Shown piece after piece: positions 32,516 to 42,225 of a DNA stretch of 64,000 nucleotides. Position 1 is the first letter of the stretch, and every line of letters starts with the position of its first letter. A model generated the notes under the pieces. The model saw only the letters and a program-made list of their open reading frames with translations, had not been told where the DNA came from and did no database searches. Location: NCBI GenBank assembly GCA_933228675.1, contig OW121741.1, forward strand, positions 55,033,794 through 55,097,793, given 5' to 3'. This DNA comes from Stomorhina lunata. Taxonomy: Eukaryota; Arthropoda; Insecta; Diptera; Rhiniidae. The position numbers and the translations under genes were made by a program.

Positions 32516-33410
32516 TTAAAAGAAGACCCGAGGTTCTCTTAGCAGAGTCTTCCAAAAAGACCATGGCTTTATCTTTATTGTTTGCCTGGCTGTGGCTTCT
32601 TCTCTCTCTCTATTAGCATGGTTTTTGACCACTTTTGAAAATGGAAGGACGCTATACAGAGCTTGGGCTGCTTCTTTGTGGTTATTAATTGTATTTTTAT
32701 GACTTGAAAAACTCTTGAGGGGTGGAAAATCGGTAGCATTGTCCTCTAATTCAGCGAATCTATTTGAAAATGCTGCACTATATCTCATTCTTGCCTCTTT
32801 TAAGGATAGATTTTCAATAGTCATCATTTTTTTAAGAGCGAATGCTTTGATTCGTGCTAGACAATTTTTATCCGTGGGCGGGTGAGGTCCTTTGCAATTT
32901 TTGCACTCGACCTCCAAGCACCTTCTTCCTTGCCATGTTGATTGTAACATGAACGGCACAATTCGAAATTCTGCTTACAGTGTAATGCAAAGTGATTATA
33001 CCTGTAGCAGCGATAACATTGTGAAAAGGCGATATAGTGTTTTACAGGAATTCTGTAGTAGCCAAATTTGATGTTCTTGGGAATTGTATTACCTTGAAAA
33101 ATGATTTTCATGTTCCTGCCTGGTACCTTGATATTCTCTCATTCTCGTCTCTGTTGTTTCTCATTACTCTTATGTATCTCAACACTTTAACTTCGGACTC
33201 AAAGCCGTCACGGAACTCTTCTTCAGAAATGTCGACCGGAATGTCAAATGCAATCGCGATTTTTGAAACGAAATGTTCAAAGATTTTGGCTGTTAGACCA
33301 GCCTCCTTTAGTCTTGCGTCTTCGACAAAGGAGTTAGCTGCATTGGCGTTTTTAAAATTAACTCTGCATCTTCCGTAACCTATTTTAACCACATCAATAA
33401 CATCTGTTTC
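32516..33410 (-). pseudogene. ORF1 (gag-like) of the I-like element
   Basis: The N-terminal part present begins VIDVVKIGYGRCRVNF and contains DIPVDISEEEF (33400-33130), a fold seen before the knuckles in I-type gag. Then come IPVKHYIAFSQC and the zinc knuckles CYRCYRYNHFALHC (~33030-32990) and CRSC...H, then CKNCKGPH..DKNC (~32900-32860). The C-terminal tail to 32516 is Lys/Ala/Ser-rich. There are frame changes near 33110 and 32930. In a live element this protein packages element RNA. The original start is lost to truncation. Confidence 0.75.
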
Positions 33411-34716
33411 AGCAGGTTTTTGTTGTTGTGAAGTCGATTGATTCCTGATCTGGTCAAGATGACGTTTAATAACATAATTGTTATGTGACAAAATACAGGA
33501 ATATGATTGAGGTCCAAGTTTTTCCTTAATAACTGCTTGAGTCCAACCAGGCTTGTTTGGATTTCGATAGTCACGCACCATAAAGTTTTGACCTTGCTTG
33601 AAATTTTCATTCCGATTTCCTTTGTGATTCATGACATTGTTGTGTTGAGAACGAATAATTCTTTCTTGTGTTGTTGGTGGTTTGAGGTTACTGAAACGAG
33701 TTTTAAGTTGTCTACCAAAAAATATTTTTGCCGGAGATTCGCCTGTACTACAGTGGGTCATATTGCGATAATCCATCAAAAATCTGCACAGTATTTGATC
33801 TAAGCTGGCATCCTTGTTTTGGTTTAAATTTGCTAAGATAGACTTCTTAAATGTTTTGACAAAATTTTCTGCTTGGCCATTGGTAGAAGGATGGCCAGGC
33901 GCAGTTAAAATGTGGTTGATTCCATTTAAGGATAAAAAAGTTTGAAATTCACTTGAAGTGAATTGACGACCGTTGTCGCTTACCAAGGTATCCACCAATC
34001 CATAACGCAAAAACATTTCTCTTAACCTTCCAATTACAAAGGCTGTTGTCATCTCTTTAGTTTTGAAAATTTCAACTAATTTTGAAAATGAATCGATGAC
34101 AATTAGAAAATAAAAGTTTTTAACTGGACCAGCGAAATCGATGTGGATTCTGCTCCAAACCGATCCACTTGGTGCCCATGGTATTAAACTACTTCTTTCA
34201 GGGCTAGACTGCAATTTTCGACATGGCATACAGTTTTTTATTAAATTTTCTATATCTTTGTCAAGACCATGCCACCATATATACGATCTGGCAAGTGCTT
34301 TAGTTTTTACCATGCCCAAATGTGAAGAATGTAATTCGTTTAATATTTTTGTTTCGAATTTTTCAGGTATAACAATTCTGTAACCCCATAATATGCAACC
34401 ATATTCAACAGTGAGTTGGGTATACTTTTCTCGATATAGTGTAAAACGATCATCCTTCAAATTGTATAAGGTTCCATTTAAAATACACTCTGCAACTCTA
34501 GATAAAGTTGGATCTCGCCTAGTCTCACATGCGATATCTTTGAAATTTAAATTAAATTGATTTTCCTTTTCAACAAAATTGATATACGAATTTTCTGTAG
34601 TTTCATTAATAAATTTACGTTGAGGCATTCTAGAAATACTATCAGCTTCGTTTTGTATTCCCTTAATAAATTCAATGGAATATTCAAATCCAGATAAAAT
34701 TACTGTCCAACGCTGC
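33108..34716 (-). pseudogene. G1 integrase, fused in frame to I-like ORF1
   Basis: A single open frame of 536 codons. The first ~430 residues are the end of the Gypsy RNase H/tether (IKGIQNEADSISR) and the integrase: zinc domain H-x3-H (ELHSSHLG) with C-x2-C (NCMPCRK), then catalytic D in HIDFAGP (~34135), D in VSDNGRQF (~33975) and E in GQAENF (~33868). The last D and E are 35 residues apart, as expected for DD35E. The chromo/GPY-like tail is short and ends at RHLDQIRNQ. The last ~105 residues (from ~33410) belong to the ORF1 of the I-like element. The fusion is an accident of insertion or recombination. The core integrase is undamaged here although the whole element is broken. Confidence 0.85.
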
Positions 34717-35154
34717 ATACGAGCCAGAGTTCTGCATCAAAACATTCTTAATCTCAAATCACAGTAAAATTCTTAAATGGTGTCGATCAGTGCAAAAGAA
34801 AAATAGAAAAGAAAGAGAAACGAATGAGTACTGCAAAATCAAGTTTGGTGTTACAACTCAATTCGAATAAAGAAAAATGAGAAGAGAATCAAAACATTGT
34901 TTGTTTCATTTACAACGAGTGTTTTTTTCTTTCATGTATATTAAGAGAGTAACACTAAAAATTCTAAAAACAATCTAAGTAAATGAATGACAGTTGCACA
35001 TTCCCTTCTTTAAGTGATTGATTAACTGCTAATTAAAAAACATTTTTTGCGAAAGAAGTGATTGATTAATTGATAATTTTGTTTTGTGAAAGAAGTAAAA
35101 AATTAAGAGGTTAGTATACATATATTTTTAATATTCTGTATTTGCATAATAATA

Positions 35155-36010
35155 ATAATAATAATATTTTGTATTTACCATAAAAATGGTAAATTTTGAA
35201 AATTTCCAATAAAAATGGTAATATTAGAAAATTTTCCGTAAAAATGGTTAATATTGAAAATTTCACATAAAAATGGTCAATTTTGAAAATTTGCCATAAA
35301 AATAATAAATTTTGAAAATTTCCGATAAAAATGTTAAATTTTGAAAATTTCCGATAAAAAATAGTAAATTTTGAAAATTTCCATAAAAATGGTAAATTTT
35401 GAAAATTTCACATAAAAAAGGGAAATTTTGAAAATTTTCGATGTAAATGGTCAATTTTGAAAATTTGCCATAAAAATGGGAAATTTTGAAAATTTCACAT
35501 AAAAATGGTCAATTTTGAAAATTTCCCATAAAAGTAGGAAATTTTGAAAATAAGAATGGGAAATTTTAATATTTTCCCAGTTTTATGGGAAAATTCTAAA
35601 ATTTAACATAAAAATGGGAAATTTTAAAAATATCCCTTAAAAATAGGAAATTTTAAAACTTTTCCATAAAAATGGAAAAATTGGAAAACTTAAAAGTTTT
35701 CCTTTTTAAAATATCTGTTTTTTAGGATATTTAAAAAATTTCCCATTTTTATTAGAAATTTAAAATTTTTTTCCCATTTCTATGGGAAATTTTCCTTTTT
35801 ATTCGAAATTTCAAAATTTTTATTTTTAAAAATTTCCTATTTTTATAAGAAGTTTTAAAAGTTTAAATTTTTGTAAGAAGGTTTCAAAATTTTCAATGTT
35901 TATGGGAAATTTCCAAAATTTCCCATTTATATAGGATATTTCAAAAATTTCCCTTTTTGATGGGAAATTTTTAAATTTTCCTATTTTTATGGAAAATTTT
36001 CAAAATTTCC
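35155..36010. repeat. Strand-switching AT-rich minisatellite (~29 bp) inside the MITE
   Basis: From 35180 to ~35690 the unit reads roughly 'cataaaaatggtaaattttgaaaatttcc'. From ~35720 to 36010 the reverse complement ('ttttatgggaaattttcaaaatttcc' type) is read. The array therefore forms a long imperfect inverted repeat with its centre near 35,700. Confidence 0.75.
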
Positions 36011-36276
36011 GATTTTATATAAAAAATAAAATTCCTGCTCTAAAAAATCAATTTTAAAAGATATCGCTCAGAAATTGCTTAAAAAACTTAATCACAAAAT
36101 AAAAAGCAGTCATTGCTTGATATAATATTAAATCAAAATAACTGTCACATATTGATTGATATAATAAAACTCAAAGTCTGATAATTTGCAATATACACAA
36201 ATATAAATAAAAAGTATATTTCATTTTATTATAACTTTAAAAATTAGTAAAGAATTAATTAATTTTAGTTTTTTTA

Positions 36277-36342
36277 AGAACTTTTAAGTTAAATAAAAAG
36301 AACTTTTAAGTTAAATAAAAAGAACTTTTAAGTTAAATAAAA
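36277..36342 (+). repeat. Three exact 22-bp tandem copies in the MITE
   Basis: The unit 'aagaacttttaagttaaata' plus two bases occurs three times in a row without change. Confidence 0.9.
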
Positions 36343-36672
36343 AATAAAAATAAGAAAGTAAACATTAATTTTATTTTTTTCATTTCAACGCAAAAATGTT
36401 TATATACCTACAAATGAACTCGAATGATTCGTGTTAATTCGATATTTTATGAAACAAAACTGTGATTGCTGAAATTGTTTGTTGTCGTGTCGAGTTTTTT
36501 ACTCTCAACAGTTCTCTACAGTTCTCTTGTGTATTTTTTTAATTTAGTGTCTTTTTTGTTTCTACACGAATTTGATTCGCGTGAACAAAAACGAATAAAG
36601 TGTTGAATCTAAAAAAAAGCGAATGTGTTGAAAAGCTTTTCAAATGTTTTGATGCAGAACTCTGATACGAGC

Positions 36673-37149
36673 CGAAGCCATGCTTGGTAAACCTTTGTTG
36701 CTACCAAATATTGTGAGTAACGGACGGTGATCAGTTTTTAAAATAAAAGTATTTCCAAGTAAATACTGTTTAAGTTTAGTAACACAGAACACAATCGCTA
36801 ACGCTTCCTTTTCAAGTGTACTGTAATTCTTCTCCGATGTGGACAACGCTCTAGATACAAAAGCTATTGGTCTTTCACCATCAGGAAATTTATGTGATAA
36901 AATTCCTACCACAGCGCTGTTAGAAGCATCTGTAGTTAACACAAGTGGTAATTTGGGGTTGAAGTGAACCAAAACTTGGTCTGATGTCAATGCTTCTTTT
37001 ATAGCATCATAGGACTCTTGGCAAGATCTTGACCATACAAAAGGTACATCTTTGCCCAATAAACGATAAAGTGGGGACATGATATTTGAAAAATTATTTA
37101 TAAATTTTGAATAATAATTCGCCATACCAACAAAGGCTCTTAATTCCAA
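36673..37149 (-). pseudogene. G1 RT tail and RNase H
   Basis: It begins LRAFVGMANYYSKFI, the usual end of the Gypsy RT, and continues into RNase H with TTDASNSAVVGIL, EKEALAIVF and LKTDHRPL. It runs into the MITE at 36664 and would continue in the integrase frame beyond. Upstream, between 37149 and 37320, the frame is interrupted by a TAG (near 37268) and a shift near 37355, but the sequence between still reads as RT (SYLGFDID). Confidence 0.8.
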
Positions 37150-37319
37150 TATATCATTTGGAATTGGTGCAGAAACTATGCTTGAAATTCTTTCGTTATT
37201 TTTACTTAATCCGTTTTTATCAATATCAAAACCCAGATACGAAATTTTCGGTTGAAAGAAAACCTATTTCTTTATGTTTAATTTTAATCCAGCGGATTCT
37301 AATTTATTAAGCACCATTC

Positions 37320-38579
37320 TTAACGTTTTAATATGTTCTTGCATGTTTTTACCTGGACGGTGATGTCGTCTTGATACACGACCACATTTGGAATTCCTCT
37401 TAAGACATTCTCCATGTTTTTTTGAAATATAGCTGCAGCTGTTTTAACACCAAACGGCAAGCGTTTTATTTTTAATGTCCCAATATGGGTACTTAAGGCA
37501 CACAGTAGTTGCGATTCTTCATCAAGTACAAGTTGATTGTAGGCATTAGATAAATCTAATGTAGTAAAAACTTCTCCTCCACCTAACGACGCAAAAATCT
37601 CGTCTATTCTTGGTAAAGGGTATTTAAAATCTATTAAAAATTTATTTATAGTGACTTTAAAATCGCCGCAAATTCGTATGCCACCATTAGGCTTTAAAAT
37701 TGGCACTAGCGGAGTACCCCAATCCGAATTATCAACAAGTTCCAAGACATCTGATTCAATTAAATCGCGTAATTGTTTTTCAATTCTGTCCTTCCATGCT
37801 AGTGGCAAGGGCCTTGGTTTGCAAAATATAGGTCTAGCGCCTTCACTTATTTCCAAAGTAACCTTACTGGTTTTAAACTCACCCAATTTATCCTCAAAAA
37901 TTTCGCTAAACTCATTTTTTAATTGATCCACTATTGCAGCATACGAATTGCCTTGATTAACATTGTTTACTTGCATAAGTTCAAAATTAAATAAACGTAA
38001 AAACGATCGACCAAGTAAAGGTGGATTTGTAGTGTCAGCAACAACAACAACGACAGATTTTGTACTACCTTCAAAAGTCACAGCCGCATCATATTCACCA
38101 ACCAGCTTAAATTTATCGCCACTATAATCCACGTATGGAACAGTACAAGATCTAAGTTTCTTGTTGATGTTATTTTCTTCATAAAACGAAATTGGTAGAA
38201 GTGTACACGGGGCACCTGTATCACAAACAGCATTAAGTTTGATTCCATCAATGATGACCGGCAGACAATACACGTCACTAGAATTTCCCTCAGACACACT
38301 GAAAATAGAATAACTAAATAAATCTTTATTATGACCGTTATCATGATTATCATCAGATACATAATTATCATTAGATACATAATTTACACTTCTCTTTTTA
38401 TCTCTACACACTGAAGCCAGATGTCCAATTCTACCACACGAATTGCATTTGCTGTTCTTGTATTTACAAGATTGCGAGCTATGATTTCTCCAACCACAAT
38501 GAGAGCAAGAATTTTTCTCACCATTACCATTAACTCTTCCATTATTTCTACCGCCGCTGCCACTGCCGCTGCCACCCAA
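37320..38579 (-). pseudogene. G1 nucleocapsid, protease and RT
   Basis: One frame of 419 codons. A Gly/Ser/Asn-rich start is followed by two knuckles, CSHCGWRNHSSQSC and CNSCGRIGHLASVC (38500-38400). The protease has CDTGAPCTLLP (~38220) and PPLLGRSFL. The RT has WGTPLVPILKPNGGIR, FTTLDLSNAYNQL and VVYQDDI (catalytic DD ~37370). The frame breaks just after the DD motif near 37355 by a one-base shift and stops at 37320. Knuckles, protease and RT in the same frame are usual for Mag-type elements. Confidence 0.85.
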
Positions 38580-39267
38580 CTGCTTCTGCTACCAGCTCTG
38601 TCAACGTTATCACCATTACTTCTTTTTGCTTCTTTATTTTTTTGAAATTTTTTTGCTTTTTAACGAAATTAACTGTTGCTTCCTCCTTTACCTCTTTAGC
38701 CATAGTCTTCGTCTCTATAATCATCGCCTTTTTCAATGCACTTTGGAGTGTGAAATTTTCGTCTTCTTCACAAATTCTTTCAAAAATGAAATTTGGCAAA
38801 CCCATCACGAACTGATTTAAAACAAATGCTTCTAGGTTGTTGCCAAATTTACAGTTGAGTGCTAATGTTTTAACACGGGCAAACCATTCTGCAACGGATT
38901 CACTTTCAAATTTTGTTGAATCATGAAATTTTTTTCGTTAACTGAAAACAATTGTTGGTGGAGTAAAATGGGAATCTAGAATTTCGCACAATTCTTTAAA
39001 TGACTTTGGCACAGGAGACAATGGACTGCACAAACTGTGTAGAACTTTGTAGGGAACAGCACCGATTGATTTTAACAAAATAGATTTTTTTACTTTTTCA
39101 TCCACGCAATTGATTTCACAAAAATGAATCTCTAGTCTTTCCCTCCATACATTCCAAGATTCCACACTTGAATTAAATTCTTGAATGTTGGAGGTTTGGA
39201 GCACAGTCACCGGAGCAATACATTGATCTGTCTCCATCTTTGGAGGCATTTTTATTAAGAAATACAA
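38548..39267 (-). pseudogene. G1 gag
   Basis: The Met at 39249 (MPPKMETDQ) or 39267 is the likely start. The frame has SVESWNVWRERLEIHF and SFKELCEILDSHFTPP (39170-38950), the capsid-type segment of Gypsy gag, then an in-frame TAA at ~38938, then further gag (SESVAEWFARVKTLA, FVMGLPNFIFERI). Near 38560 the frame shifts into the Gly/Ser-rich start of the nucleocapsid. Gag forms the particle that houses reverse transcription. Confidence 0.75.
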
Positions 39268-39330
39268 ATTTTTTTTTGCAATATTATTTTTTTATTTTAT
39301 TTTATTTAATTTCAATCTTATATTTTTTTT

Positions 39331-39344
39331 GTTCCTCGTCGCCA
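39331..39344 (-). promoter_or_regulatory. G1 primer-binding site
   Basis: On the minus strand TGGCGACGAGGAAC begins 3 bp after the LTR end. Its first 12 bases are complementary to the 3' end expected of a fly tRNA-Ser (GCU) with CCA (from memory of that tRNA family). Confidence 0.65.
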
Positions 39345-39347
39345 ATA

Positions 39348-39531
39348 TGTAATGTCTTCGTACGAAAGTAAATAAAACACGAGCAGCTGCAGATGCTTAC
39401 TGACTAAACTTTATTTTTATAAATTCAAAAAAGGTATAATTCAAGTTAAAAGAATTACAACAATAGTTTAAATATTATTGGTTTTGTAGCATATTTGTAG
39501 TATTAGGGTGGTACTAGATTAATACTCTACA
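39348..39531 (-). repeat. G1 5' LTR, 184 bp
   Basis: In element orientation it starts TGTAGAGTATTAATC and ends GACATTACA, i.e. TG...CA with the primer site just inside. It contains AATAAA followed by GTTTAGTCAG, a plausible polyadenylation region. Only one LTR is identified, so identity between LTRs cannot be used for dating. Confidence 0.75.
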
Positions 39532-39534
39532 TAT

Positions 39535-41083
39535 ATGTTAGGCTTACAATTAATAATAATATTCTCAAATGTTACGACTGCAAGTGGTCAACAACATAGA
39601 ATATTGGGAAAAGTAAATGTATCCATAAAGTACAAAGATCAGGAGAAAAAAATGCTTCTGTATCTTTGTCCTGATTTGGAACAATATTTATATTTGGGTA
39701 TAGATTTCTGGAGATCATTTAATTTAGCACCAGAGATAATTGAAATAAATGAAATATCACTAGATTTCGGAGATAAAGATGACTATAAAATAGGGTCACA
39801 TGAGTTGAATATAGAACAAAAAAGTAGATTAGATAATGTAATAAGGAAGTTTGACACTTTTGAAGAAAAAGGTTTAGGGCGAACAAGTCTTGAAAAACAT
39901 TCAATCAAATTAATAGATGGCGCTGAGCCGCTTAGGGATAGATATTATCCAATATCGCCAGCGTTCCAGGAGATTACGTATAAAGAAATAGACAATATGT
40001 TAGAATTGAGTGTTATTGAACTTAGTGAAAGCCCTTGGAGCAACCGGACATCAATTGTGAAAAAACCAGGAAAAAACAGATTTTGCCTCGACGCCCGAAA
40101 ATTGAATAAACTAACAATAAAAGACGCTTATCCGTTGCAAAATATCGACGGTATCCTAAGTCGTATAGATGAGACTTATTTTATAAGCAGCGTTGACTTA
40201 AAGTATGCGTTCTGGCAAATATAACTTGACCCAGATAGCAGACCGTTCACTGCTTTTACAGTTGCTGGCAGGCCGTTATATAAATTTCGCGTTATGCCTT
40301 TTGGCCTATTCAACGCTGCTCAACGCTTATGCCGTCTTATGGACAAGGTCATTCCGACAAATCTGAAAGACAACGTCTTTGTTTATCTAGACGATTTGTT
40401 AATCATCTCGAATGATTACGATTAACATTTAGAAATTCTGGAAGAGGTAGCTGCTTGTTTGAAAAAAGCTAATTTAACGATAGGGTTCAGTAAGTCCCAA
40501 CTTTTCCGTTATATCCGCCCCATTGATCGATACTCTAAAAAAATCGAATAAGTTTGAAATGACAGCAGAGGCGGTAAGGTCTTTTGAGAACTTAAAGAAG
40601 GCATTGACTTCAGCTCCAGTTCTTCGGCATGCCGACTTCTCCAAAAGATTCTTCATACAATGCGATGCGTGTGACTACGGCATTGGAGCAGTTCTGTACC
40701 AACTGAGCGGAGACGAAAACGAGCACCCTATTGCGTTCTATTCGCAGAAACTTAATTCATGTCAAAGGAATTATACAGTCACTGAAAAAGAGTGCTTGGC
40801 TGTGATGGCTGTAAAGAAGTTCCGGCAATACATTGAGATGATGCCATTTACCATTGTGACGGATCACGCTAGTCTGAAGTGGTTAATGTCTTTAAAGGAC
40901 TTGACCGGGAGACTAGCGAGGTGGTCACTACAATTGCAGGCATTTGATTTTGAAATTCAGCACAGAAAAGGATCCGAGAACATAGTGGCTACATGCTATC
41001 CCGATTGCCTAATGTTGACGAAATTGATTTCAATGATCTGTTGGGTTTCGGAACAACTGAGTTCGGAAGTCAAGAATATCTAG
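39535..41083 (+). pseudogene. G2 protease end, RT and RNase H
   Basis: The first frame (to 40224) holds the protease C-terminus (YLGIDFWRSF) and the RT fingers (WSNRTSIVKKPGKNRFCLD, SVDLKYAFWQI). A TAA at 40222-40224 interrupts. The same frame goes on with VMPFGLFNAAQ and VFVYLDDLLI (~40380) and a second TAA at ~40424. A shift near 40500 leads to RNase H in the frame 40523-41083: CDACDYGIGAVLYQ, EKECLAVM and IVTDHASLKWL. Catalytic residues are present but the frame is broken at least three times. Confidence 0.82.
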
Positions 41084-41965
41084 ATCTAATAGCACACGTA
41101 GAAAAAATAAAGAGATTTTACCCGATATCAAGATCGAAAATGGATTGGTTTTTAAAAAGATTCGTTACGATCAGGTTGAAGAGAAGTCACCCTGGAAGTT
41201 GTGGATAACGGCCACGATAACACATCCATTGATTGAGAGCGCTCATTTAAATCTTACATCCGCTCATGGTGGGGTAGCCAAAACCTTGGAACGATTGAAG
41301 AGGATGTACTATTGGCCAAAAATGACAGTACAAGTAAAAAACTATATATCAAACTGTCAAATATGTAAGGAATCAAAACCATGCAATAGTAATCTTCGGC
41401 CAGAAATTGGAATACAAGTCGTTACCGAGAGACCATTTCAGAAATTATATATTGATTTTATGGGAAAATATCCGAGTTCAAAAAAAGGTAATTGTTATAT
41501 ATTTGTAGTCAACGCTACAATTGTTTTTGTTCTATCCAAACTAAGTGCAGATGACCCAACGAAGTGATACAGATACGTCGAGGAGGTTAAACGTGTTGTG
41601 AATTCAACCTATTCACGAAGTATAAGCACAACCCCATTTGAATTGAATACCCAAACTACAAATAGCCAAAGTACAAGACGAAAACCGCAAAACGTACAAT
41701 TTAAGGCGGCGAAAACCGAAGAAGTATTGCAAGGGAGACCTGGTAGCCATCAAACGAACTCAATTTGGCCCAGGACTGAAGTTAAAGGCGAAGTACTTAG
41801 GTCCGTATGAGGTCACTTCTGTGAAAGGTAACGACACCTACAATGTATCCAAAGTCGGTTTGTCAGAAGGTCCAAAAAATACAACCACTTGTGCCGAGTA
41901 TATGAAGCCATGGTGTGTGAGCCTAGATGACGAAGAATTCGAGGCGAATTCAGTGCAGGATGGCC
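41084..41965 (+). pseudogene. G2 integrase, core-deleted, with GPY-type tail
   Basis: The zinc domain is present (ESAHLNLTSAHGG, then NCQICKESK) and the first catalytic Asp in YIDFMGKYPSS (~41455). After VFVLSKL (~41545) the sequence jumps to a region close to the C-terminus, so the second Asp and the Glu are missing. A tail reads GDLVAIKRTQFGPGLKLK and then KYLGPYEV and AEYMKPW (41735-41915) in a different frame. The loss of most of the core makes this copy incapable of integration. Confidence 0.75.
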
Positions 41966-42060
41966 TAGTTGTGGGATGAGAAAATCCACGTGGCAACTCT
42001 GATCCTCTGTAGAAGCAGTTGAGAAGAAGACGTGCAACAGCTAAGACGCGAAGACGCATT

Positions 42061-42225
42061 TAAATCGTTTATCAAATTCAATAATTTTATTATAATAACT
42101 TTGTTTCCTTAACTTTTAATTTTATTGTTCTTTTAATAAATTTAAATAAAATTAAACTACTAAAATTAAAAGTGCAACACCACATTAATAAAAATGCGGA
42201 GTTGACAAAAAGAAAAATGGGCACA
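42061..42225. other. AT-rich, possible G2 LTR remnant
   Basis: Several AATAAA-like words; no boundaries can be defined. Confidence 0.25.

Larger units (their letters stand above)
28960..33415 (-). mobile_element. I-like non-LTR retrotransposon, 5'-truncated in ORF1
   Basis: Right to left: ORF1 without its N-terminus (33415-32516), ORF2 endonuclease (~32390-31910), RT (31263-30403), RNase H (29890-29530) and a CCHC tail (29230-29130). The RT catalytic motif is FADD, in a context (ILFQFADDFFII) typical of the I clade. The left boundary at ~28960 is approximate because no clear tail is visible. The right boundary lies where the frame passes from Gypsy integrase into I ORF1, at ~33400-33430. Confidence 0.75.
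34725..36664. mobile_element. hAT-type non-autonomous element (MITE), 1,940 bp
   Basis: The ends are perfect inverted repeats of at least 22 bp beginning CAGAGTTCTGCATCAAAAC. They start with CAGAG as many hAT ends do, and an 8-bp target duplication flanks them, which is the hAT hallmark. The interior has no transposase frame. It holds an AT-rich minisatellite (35155-36010) and a 3 x 22-bp repeat (36277-36342). The exact ends and duplication show it moved as a unit after G1 had inserted. Confidence 0.9.
34717..36672. repeat. 8-bp target-site duplication ATACGAGC around the hAT-type MITE
   Basis: ATACGAGC lies at 34717-34724 and again at 36665-36672, directly outside the terminal inverted repeats. 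Removing the insert and one copy restores the RNase H/tether reading of G1 without a frame change. Confidence 0.92.
33400..39531 (-). mobile_element. Mag-like Gypsy LTR retrotransposon G1 (one LTR visible)
   Basis: Reading right to left: LTR (39348-39531), primer-binding site (39331-39344), gag, nucleocapsid knuckles, protease, RT, RNase H and integrase down to ~33415. A hAT-type MITE interrupts it at 34725-36664. The 3' end is replaced at ~33410 by the I-like element, and I cannot find the second LTR to the left of that element. Gag carrying two CCHC knuckles directly upstream of the protease in the same frame, the integrase order and the primer site point to the Mag group of Gypsy (inference). 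It is a decayed genomic copy with several frame breaks. Confidence 0.8.
39532..42060 (+). mobile_element. Decayed Gypsy LTR element G2 (no gag, no LTR identified)
   Basis: The fragment starts inside the protease, exactly at the outer edge of the G1 LTR. G1 therefore inserted into G2 or the junction is a later deletion. RT, RNase H, part of integrase and a GPY-type C-terminal tail follow. The 5' third is not seen on the far side of G1. A 3' LTR may lie in 41,980-42,200 but I cannot define its ends. Confidence 0.75.
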
